DNA of 64,000 nucleotides. Origin: Adiantum capillus-veneris (taxonomy: Eukaryota > Streptophyta > Polypodiopsida > Polypodiales > Pteridaceae). A program made the position numbers and the translations under genes. How positions within the stretch are numbered: position 1 is the first letter of the stretch; every line of letters starts with the position of its first letter. Of this stretch, positions 56,534-64,000 are shown piece by piece. The stretch is taken from the NCBI GenBank assembly GCA_014529385.2, contig CM043953.1, forward strand, positions 97,477,842 through 97,541,841. Reading direction: 5' to 3'. A model generated the notes under the pieces. The model was not told the DNA's origin and searched no databases. It was given only the letters and a program-made list of their open reading frames with translations.

Positions 56534-56899
56534 GAAATCATAGTCGTCCTCGACTATGGTGTAGAGAAGATAAAGCATATTCATGAGTCATTTTCTTAGC
56601 AGGTAGAGGATCCCTATTTTACCCTACGACATCATTCCACATGGATGACTAGTCCATTTGGTGCTTGAGAGCCTGAGGCTGCCGCAAGCATGTCTGCACA
56701 TTAGTCCTATCAGTCTTCCATAGTAGAGTGACAAGCTCTACTTGGTGTTTGGGAGACGTCTTCTCCGCAAACTTGATCTAAGCATGCATACTACTTCATT
56801 TTTGTGCACAATAAATAAAAAGAGAGTCTTATAAGACAAAAAACTTTGTTCATTTTTAACATTTTGTACATTTGCTTACTCTTGGGAAGCATTATAAGC
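56534..56899 (-). other. B4 3' untranslated stretch
   Basis: No coding signal between the chromodomain and the polypurine tract. Confidence 0.5.
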
Positions 56900-58271
56900 A
56901 TTGACAAGGTTAGGTTATCCTTTAATTGTATGCCTTGCATTCATCTAGCATCTTCAAAAGGATAATTCTTATACTTAATAAGATATCGTCGGATAGTCTT
57001 ACCGCCTCTTAATACCTTGTCTTCATGTCGGAGAATGGACTCGGGTTGCAGCACCTCCTCTTGGTCCTTGATCTCCGGTGGGTCGAGGTGGCTCTCCTTT
57101 GTAAGGCTTTAATAGGCTCACATGGAAAGCATTGTGTGTGAGCCAATGATTGGGAAACTTGAATTGATAGGCCATCTCATTGATTGGCGTAAGAATCTGG
57201 AAGGGACCACAATACCTTTTTGCTAGCTTAGCATATTACGTTTGGTGGCCCGTAGGATTCTTGCCCGTCGTGTGCCTTAATCGAGCCTTGGGAAACTTTA
57301 ATAAGACCCAATAATTTTCTTTAAAGGCTTGGGCTCTTCTATGCTTGTCACCAGTAGCCTTTTGCCTTTGCTGTGAGATAGAGATAGCATCCTTAATCTT
57401 TTGAAAAGATTCTTGTAGGTCTCGGCTATACTCATCTGCAGCGAAGATCTTCCCATGTACCTTAAGTAGCAAGGGACTTTTTGATCTCCCCTCAATTACC
57501 TCGAAAGGTGCTTTTCCCGTGGAAGTATGTACAATGTTATTGTACGCATACTCCACTAAGGGTAAGTACTTCTCCCATTGGGATCTTTGATCTACTTCTG
57601 TTACATAGGCTTTTAGTAGATCGAGAATGGTTAGGTTAGCTATTTCACTTTGGCCATCCGTTTGTGGATGATAGGTCGAAGAGAAGTTTATCCTTGTCCC
57701 TAAATTCTCAAAGAGACCCCTCCAAAAATTACTCGTCATTCTAGGATCTCTATCTGACACTATGGACATTGGCAAGCCAGTACTTGAAAATTTGTGAAAT
57801 GAAGAGGGTTTCCATTTGATGGGCTTTGATAGTCTTTTTGACATGTATAAAATGAGCTTGTTTATTACTGAACCTGTCTACTATCGTCCATATTCCCGTA
57901 TTCCCATGGATAGACTTAGGCAATCCAAAGATAAAATCCATGGATATGCTCTCCCATGGTGAATTAGGGATTGGCAAGGGTTGAAGAAATCCAAGTTGCT
58001 TCCCTCTATCAAATTTTGTCTGTTGGCATTCCACACATTTAGAAACATACTCTTGTATGATCACTTTCATGGTAGGCCAATAGAAATATGTTTCAATTCC
58101 CTTTAAGGTAGACTGAATCCCTCTATGCCATGCATAAGGAGGAGCATGAGATTCATACATTACTTTCTCACGTAGTGAGTTAATAACGCATAGTCTATTG
58201 CCATAGAGAAGATAACCATCTTGTAAAGTAAATGGTTCTTCTTTCTTCCCTAATGCAAGGGCTGAAATCAC
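56900..58271 (-). pseudogene. B4 integrase with chromodomain
   Basis: Zinc finger HAPPYAWHRGIQ and CVECQQ; core with SMDFIFGL, VSDRDPRM and DGQSEIAN giving the full D, D, E set; C-terminal domain with GPFQILTPINEMAYQF and HNAFHVSLLKPYKG. A chromodomain follows at about 57050-56915 (ESILRHEDKVL, YLIKYKNYPFEDA). Two overlapping frames (58271-57750 and 57844-57236) show one frameshift inside the core, with another before the chromodomain and a TGA replacing the conserved Trp of ATWM. Confidence 0.85.
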
Positions 58272-58900
58272 ATCTCTAAATCGGGATCAATAGCATACTC
58301 ATCTATCATTGAAGATAGATCATTGTGAGTTGCTATGGAAATCGCATTCACTCTCGACCGTCTTGAGAGTGCATCAGCTACTTGATTATGCTTGCCAGCA
58401 ATGTGAGCAATATGAAAATGAAATTGCGAAAGGAAATTTGCCCACCTCATTTGTTTGTCGGAGAGCTTGGTCTGCGTCATGAAGTACTTATGACTTTGGT
58501 GATCCGTTCGCAAAATGAAAGGAGTCCCCAATAAATAGTGCTTCCATGAGTGTAAGGCATGTAGAACTGCAAGGATTTCCTTTTCATATATGCCTAGAGC
58601 TTGCTCAACAGGGTCGAGCCTTCGACTCTCATAGCCTATGGCGTGCCCTTCTTGGAGCAAAACAGCTCCAAGGAAATCACCACAAGCATCACATTGGACC
58701 TCAAATGGTTTTGAGAGATCCGGTAGTGTAAGCATAGGTTGAGAGATAATCTTTTCGAAAGAATTGTTCTCCTTAGCAGACCATGTATACCCAACACTTT
58801 TCTTTGTTAGGTCATGTAATGGTCCCGCAATTTGTGAGAACTTTTCTATGAAGCGTCTATAGTATGCACACATACCTATAAAGCTTCTTAGTTCATGAAT
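58268..58900 (-). pseudogene. B4 RNase H
   Basis: 201-codon open frame (58873-58268) with CDACGDFLGAVLLQ, EQALGIYEKEILA, RTDHQSHKYF and NQVADALSRR, so all four acidic positions are kept. It is offset from RT by a small indel near 58890, where RT ends at PRIFMN. Confidence 0.85.
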
Positions 58901-60615
58901 ATCCTTGGTTTAGGCCATCCTTTTATTACCTCTAACTTGGATGGATCCATTTGGATGCCATCTTGAGAGATAATGTGACCTAAATACTGAATCTCTTGCA
59001 AGAAAAATTCACTTTTCTTTCGATTAACATAAAGTTTATTCTCTCTTAAAACTTGAAATATTACCTGGAGGTGTTGCTTGTATTCGTCTAATGAATTAGA
59101 GTAGATGATAATATCATCAAAGAAAGCTCCAGTGAAGGTTCGATGAGGCCTGAACAGCTTTTCCATCAAGCGGTTGAATGTGGCTGGTGCATTGGTCAAG
59201 CCAAAAGGCATGACAATATATTCGTAAAGACCAAATGTGGTGTGAAATGCGGTCTTTACAATGTCTTGATCAACTATCCTTATTTGATGATAGCCACTTT
59301 TTAGGTCAATCCTACTGAAGTAGGTCGATCCTTGTAGCTTATCAAATAGGTCTTCTACCCGTGGAACGGGAAACCTATTCTTGATAGTGATCCTATTTAG
59401 TGCTCTATAGTCGACACACATACAATATGTGCCATCTTTCTTTTGCACTAATAGCACAAGTGAGCAAAATGGAGATGAGCTAGGCCTAACCATGCCCTTC
59501 TCAACTAATTCATGCACTTGCCACATAATCTCCTCTTGTTGAGCTTGAGAAACTCTATAAGGAGGTTTGTTAGGCGGTGAACTTTCCGGAAGAAGTTCAA
59601 TTGCATGGTTATCATTACCTCGTTTAGGAGGTAGCTCACAAGGGATGTCGTCAATAAAAACATCTTGAAACCCCTTGAGAAAATTGGATAACTCTAATTC
59701 TTGTTGGTTGCTTTTATTTTCTTTTGCTAAAGCATTAGGTTCATTTTGAGAATCTTTAACAAAAATCATGTACACAGAAATAGAGCTTTTTATTGACTTG
59801 TTGAAAGCTAGTGTATGTACAATGGGGATAGTGTTACCCATTTCCTTAGCATCTATATACATGTCTTTTTCCCTGAACTTAAAGGAGATTCTTCTTTCAG
59901 GAAATTTAACATTGGCAGCCAGGCGGTCAAACCATGGTGCCCATAGGATTACATCCTCATGCTTGAGAGGAGAGATAAAGAAGTCCTCTTTTTCCACATA
60001 GCTTTGAACATGAAGCCTCAATTTCCCGATTAAGGGAGTGATTGAAGCTTCTTGCTCCTTGAAAGCACTTTTTGCAAGTAGGACATCTCCCATCTCGTAG
60101 GCTTGTATGCCTAGCTTGGTGGCCAACTCTATAGATATAAAATTGTGAGTAGAACCAGGGTCAAAGAGAATAAAAGCATCATGTTCTCTTACCTTTTCCC
60201 AAGCATGGAATAGAGGAGATCCTTTGTGGTGAGTTTGGTGAGTCTCCTCCTCTTGGATTTCAACCAACAAAGCTCTAGGAGGATCTTGGCGGTTGTTGTT
60301 TTGGGGACAAGCGCGGTATGTAGGCCCTTGTTCGCCGCACTTGAAACACCGGTTATCCTTGCGATAACGCTCAAGCTCTTCAGGAGAGAGTTTGTTCTTA
60401 CCTTTGTAAACTCCCTTCTCTTTAGCTTTGTTGGAGTTTCCCTTAGGAGACTTTTGGACATTGTCCTTCCCCTTAGGCTCATTGGAACCCTTGTTTTCTG
60501 TGGGCTTATTATTTCTTTTAGCACTCGTTTGGAAATTGATTTGGGAGGCCACCATAGTATGGTGTATTACCGCCGATATGGTACGTGGCCTTTTGGAGTT
60601 GACATACGCCGCCAT
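58888..60615 (-). pseudogene. B4 gag C-terminus, protease and reverse transcriptase
   Basis: A 575-codon frame, the longest in the window. Residues 90-103 form a zinc knuckle CFKCGEQGPTYRAC with Pro instead of the conserved His. The retropepsin active site at 152-154 reads DPG (FDPGSTHNFIS) instead of DTG/DSG. RT occupies about 330-575, with MVRPSSSPFCSL, YCMCVDYRALNRITIKN, FSRIDLKSGYHQIRI (motif A Asp), MPFGLTNAPATFNRLM and active site FFDD at 498-501. Gag and pol are in one frame here, as in many plant chromoviruses. Confidence 0.9.
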
Positions 60616-61794
60616 TTATTCGGTTAAGCCCGCACAAAATTGTTGCTTTTGCTCTCCAAAATCCAACTTTTTGAAGACAGTGGCTTTGAGTTGTAAGTCC
60701 CAAAACTTGTCTACATATTTGTGGATGGATTCATAGGGAGAGAGCTTTAAGCTTCGCCATTCGTGAGTACTTTTTCTTTGGCATCAGGGCCAAAAACTGC
60801 TTCATAATGGAAGCTCTTGAAGCTTTCCATGTTCGTGGAGCTTCACCGTTGGCTCGTAGGCTAGACCACCATTTCCTGGCGGACTTTTGAAAGTGCATAG
60901 CTACATGGCGTAGCTTAGAGGACTCCGTGAAGCCCTCATCTCCAAACACCGCATCGAACTGTTGGATAAAGGCCAAGACTTTGTCCGTAGCACCGAAGGT
61001 GCCATCATAGGTAAGGAAAGAGATGCTCTTCCCTCCCTCTTTGAATTTCTTCATTTTGGATGACCTCTTCCATGCGGCATAGGATTTCCTATGGCCTCTT
61101 CTTTTTGATGGTTCAAAGGTTGCACCATCACTTTCTTCAGAAGGTGAAGAATTTGAAGAAGGTGGAGAAGAGGGTGACCTCTTTCTCGCCTTTTTCTTGT
61201 CTTGATCTTCGTTGTCTTCACCATCACTTTCATAAGAGGAAGAGGATGAAGAAGATGGAGAAGAGGGTGTCCTCTTTTTCGCCTTTTTCTTCTCTTGCTT
61301 TTTATCTTCCCTCTTTGAATTATGGAGTGGAGAAGAGTGTGATGATCTTCTCCGCTTTGGTGGTGATGGAGAGAGTTTAGCCCGCCGTCTTCGTGGGGCC
61401 ATCTCCCCGCCAAGGTGGCGGGAGACTCACTTCTTTCTTGTTCCTTCGGTGGAGGCTCTTGAGTTCTTCTTTGGGAAGGAGATGCATCATCAAGAAGTAA
61501 ATTCTTGAGCCCTTCGTACGGATTCTCTTCTTCTTCCCAAATCGGAGAGAGACCTCTTTTGGGAGTCTCACAAAGAGGCTTCCTAGGTGTTCTCTCATCA
61601 TGGTGATGAGCTTGGAGAATCCCGTGAGCACGGAGCTACCGTTGCACTTCACTTTGGAGAGATGGATTGCCCATGGCTTGTTAAAGCCTAGAAACAAGAT
61701 AGTTAACAAGAATCGGAGCATCAATAGTAGCTTGCTCATTAGCAAAATCAAAGTTATCAACATTAATTTCACTCTCTTTACTATTGTCAGCCAT
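60616..61794 (-). pseudogene. B4 gag N-terminal part
   Basis: Starts at ATG 61794 (MADNSKESEINVDNF) and runs through an acidic/Pro-rich section, a Lys/Ser-rich section (KRTPSSPSSSSSSSYESDG, repeated in variant form) and the capsid region (GTFGATDKVLAFIQQF, RKWWSSLRANGEAPRTWK, MKQFLALMPKKKYS). Frameshifts near 61400 and 60740 and stops near 61680 and 60610 split it into frames 61802-61377, 61402-60731 and 60703-60518. Confidence 0.8.
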
Positions 61795-62189
61795 TCTAAC
61801 AACTTTTAGATGTAAATGTTTTAGGTGTACTTTGGCACTTCAAGCCCTAGTTGCTACTCCTCTTTACCCCTTTAGAAAAAGCACTCAAGCTACTGTACCC
61901 GTGGCTCGAATACCATTAATTGCAAGGAATAAAAGAGAGGGTCTTTCAACACCAAAACAACACCGGCTCCTGTGAAGCTTCTAATAGCTCAATAGTGGTT
62001 AAAATCCCTGTAGGACTCCACTATTAAGACCATAGCTCTCGACGGTGATGCCCCGTTAACTACATGAAGACAGATGCACTGCAAGGCTGAAAAATTCCTA
62101 TTCTACTTACTCACAGGCAATTAATAATACCAACCATTTATAGATAGCCTGAGGACCTCCCTTCTTGAGCAAGAAAAGAGAAACCTTGT
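61795..62189 (-). other. B4 untranslated leader
   Basis: Between the primer site and gag ATG; matches the leader of B2. No open frame of note. Confidence 0.6.
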
Positions 62190-62201
62190 GCTCTGATACC
62201 A
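62190..62201 (-). promoter_or_regulatory. B4 primer binding site (tRNA-iMet)
   Basis: TGGTATCAGAGC on the minus strand, one base from the LTR end ATGTTACA. Confidence 0.92.
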
Positions 62202-62202
62202 A

Positions 62203-63791
62203 TGTAACATTTAATGGCCTAATGAATTTTGTGTAGCGGAAATTAGCATGAACATAGTGGGCATTTCATTAGAATAGATTCCTAATGAGAATTACAAGAG
62301 TGCTTGGGTGGAGAGAGCAACAAAAGCATAACACCTAGTTATATATCATGAACAATATTTTCAAAAGAGAGGGAAATTAAGCAATCGACAACATTTGAGG
62401 ACCGGATTTGCATGGAGGCAGTCCCCCCTCCAAAAGGCTTTGTATTATGCTTTCTCCCATCAAGAGAGACATTGTACAATACAATTCTTTGTGTTCCTTC
62501 AAGACTAGCTAGTGCAATGAAGATAAAAGCTTCATGCACTAAGAAAAACACTTAGCAAACACAACATTAATTATCCCCGGTCTCAGACCCAAGACCTCAC
62601 ACACCTTCGAAGATGGTGAGAGCTAGCAAGGTATGGGAGTAGATTGAGAGGAAGAAGGAGTATCTTACGAGAAAGATGTACATCTCCTCACATAATCACT
62701 CATATTAGCATAGATTAGCTTAGTAATTAGCTTGGTAGAGGAGATGAGCATGCATTGAAGCTTGGCTCTTGGTTGGATTTGCATCCACATTCCAAGAGTA
62801 TGTCGATGTAGGCTTCTATCTCACAAGATTGGAGTAGGTGATGAGCTCTCCATTAAAGCTTGGGAAGAGATAGTCTTCTTTACTTCACACATAGAGTGTG
62901 TGTGTGAGTGTGTGTGTGATAATGCCTTGCAAAAATCAGCCCCCTCTCTCTCTCTTGGGCGAGCCCTCTTGCTATTTGCTCTTGCCGTCCTCTCATTGGA
63001 CCTCCCCAAGTGAAGCCAATGACAATTAAGCAGTATAAATGATAGCCTTCTGACATGTGTCCCCCTTTCCCCTTTTGTGAGAGGTTTAGGTAATTTAATA
63101 ATTCAACTAAACTCTCATTGGACCCCTTTGCCTCTTGGCCAATAGGAATAAGGCAAGCCGTTGGGCTGTTGAATGCTCATTGGACCCCTTGGGAGACTGT
63201 CCAATAGTCATCTAGGAGACTTAATTCTCATTGGTTCTTTTATTAAGTGTTTTTAAATTAATTAAACTAGATTTACTCTAGACTAATCCTCATTGGTCCA
63301 CCTCCAAGGCCATCCAATAGGAATTGGGTACACCTTGTGGGCATCTGGCCTAGGGAGCTGACATGTGTCCCTCATTCCCTTTGTGTAAAGGGAGCTTGTG
63401 TGTGTGTGTGTGGCTTTCTCTCTCATCCCCGACATGCTAGGCTCGCCCCCTCCCAAGTAGGGATTGCAAAGACTATTTTGGTACACACACAAAGCATCCA
63501 ATTCCCTTGAGGTTGACCTTTGGACACAACCTTTGAATTTTGGAACCTTAGCATTTTAGAAGTCTTAATGGGATGAACCTTAGGGTCTTTTTAGCCCATT
63601 GTTGCACATGGATCGTTTGCAGATGGGCCCTCCTTTGGATCCTTATTTTCCCTCCTTTGGATCCCTACTGTGGCCGGTGTGCTAGGTTAACCAATATTCT
63701 AGCTTTTTCTCCCCTGGCAGTTCCCCATATTAAATGATCAGTTTAACATGAGAAAATCATGTAGGAGAATTAGATATTGATTATTATGAAA
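62203..63791 (-). repeat. B4 5' LTR
   Basis: 1589 bp; plus-strand start TGTAACATTT, end ATTATGAAA (expected ...TGACA). Close match to the 3' LTR, with a longer GTGTGTGAGTGTGTGTG stretch near 62897. Confidence 0.9.
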
Positions 63792-63796
63792 TATCC
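63792..63796. repeat. Target site duplication of B4, right
   Basis: TATCC immediately after the 5' LTR, equal to 54934-54938. Confidence 0.85.
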
Positions 63797-64000
63797 TTAC
63801 TCTTAATCTAAGAAATCAACAAAATATTAAAAATTAAGAGAGTAATTTAGATTGTAAATAAGTATAATCTTCTTAATTAATAAAATTAATTTAAAAAATA
63901 GAGATAAATTAGCATACTTTTTCTAAGCTAAAAGAGACTAGGCTAATTATGGTGGATAATCAGCTAGAGGTTTTCTCTCTAGTGATTTTTGGGTAAAGTT
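63797..64000. other. AT-rich flank of B4
   Basis: Continuation of the AT-rich DNA left of B4 (before 54934). No gene or repeat is recognised in these 204 bp. Confidence 0.5.

Larger units (their letters stand above)
54939..63791 (-). mobile_element. Chromovirus B4, structurally complete
   Basis: 8853-bp minus-strand Ty3 chromovirus with 5' LTR 62203-63791, tRNA-iMet primer site 62190-62201, gag, protease, RT, RNase H, integrase, chromodomain, polypurine tract 56521-56533 and 3' LTR 54939-56520. A perfect TATCC duplication flanks it. Read on the minus strand, the outermost bases differ from TG...CA at both outer tips (5' LTR begins TT, 3' LTR ends TA), while the inner LTR ends are intact. It is the best preserved of the four chromovirus copies but still has frameshifts in gag, at the RT/RNase H border and in integrase. 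Confidence 0.92.

Overview
This is plant nuclear DNA made almost entirely of nested, decayed transposable elements; I see no intact host gene, rRNA or tRNA gene. The evidence for a plant is a Ty3 chromovirus with a chromodomain and a tRNA-iMet primer site (TGGTATCAGAGC), a Tat-like Ty3 family with a second, archaeal-type RNase H, and a third Ty3 lineage of the non-chromovirus type. A degenerate reverse transcriptase with a RYIDD motif looks like a Penelope-like element. Among land plants these are best known from conifers, so a large gymnosperm (or other non-flowering vascular plant) genome is my best guess, held weakly.

Layout. 1-4935: 3' part of Tat-like element A1 with its 3' LTR. 4936-6381: gag-protease piece of chromovirus B1, fused directly to that LTR. 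6382-8600: inverted scraps (gag of unknown family H, chromovirus LTR fragment B3, retropepsin fragment I). 8601-13052 and 21149-24622: one minus-strand Ty3 element (C/E) split by chromovirus B2 (13053-21148, plus strand). B2's damaged 5' LTR carries a 1.32-kb TIR element (D1). 24623-27290: plus-strand LTR and leader of another element (F). 27295-28633: a second copy of the TIR element (D2).

28650-52158: a tandem array with a repeat unit of about 3.67 kb. Each unit holds AGTACC-rich satellite of roughly 200-300-bp monomers, a single-copy-like spacer and a (GA)n tract. The array was invaded by the Penelope-like element (33803-37541) and by full-length Tat-like element A2 (38933-50745). A2 in turn carries a 3.2-kb piece of another Ty3 family (G) whose integrase runs on into a large extra 3' ORF.

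52159-54933 is AT-rich DNA with a 150-bp tandem repeat. Chromovirus B4 (54939-63791, minus) is inserted there with both LTRs, primer site, polypurine tract and a perfect 5-bp target duplication TATCC.

The elements are ordinary replication cassettes: gag coat, protease, RT, RNase H and integrase between LTR promoters. All coding regions are broken, many by C-to-T type changes (CAG to TAG, TGG to TAG/TGA) expected of methylated, silenced plant repeats. The most unusual items are the D family (CACTAGG inverted repeats, TTAA target duplication proven by an empty site in B2's other LTR), the Penelope-like RT, the 3.67-kb tandem array, the two-RNase-H arrangement with a catalytically dead first domain, and the integrase/ORF3 fusion. 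Coordinates of truncated element junctions are read by eye and may be off by tens of bases.
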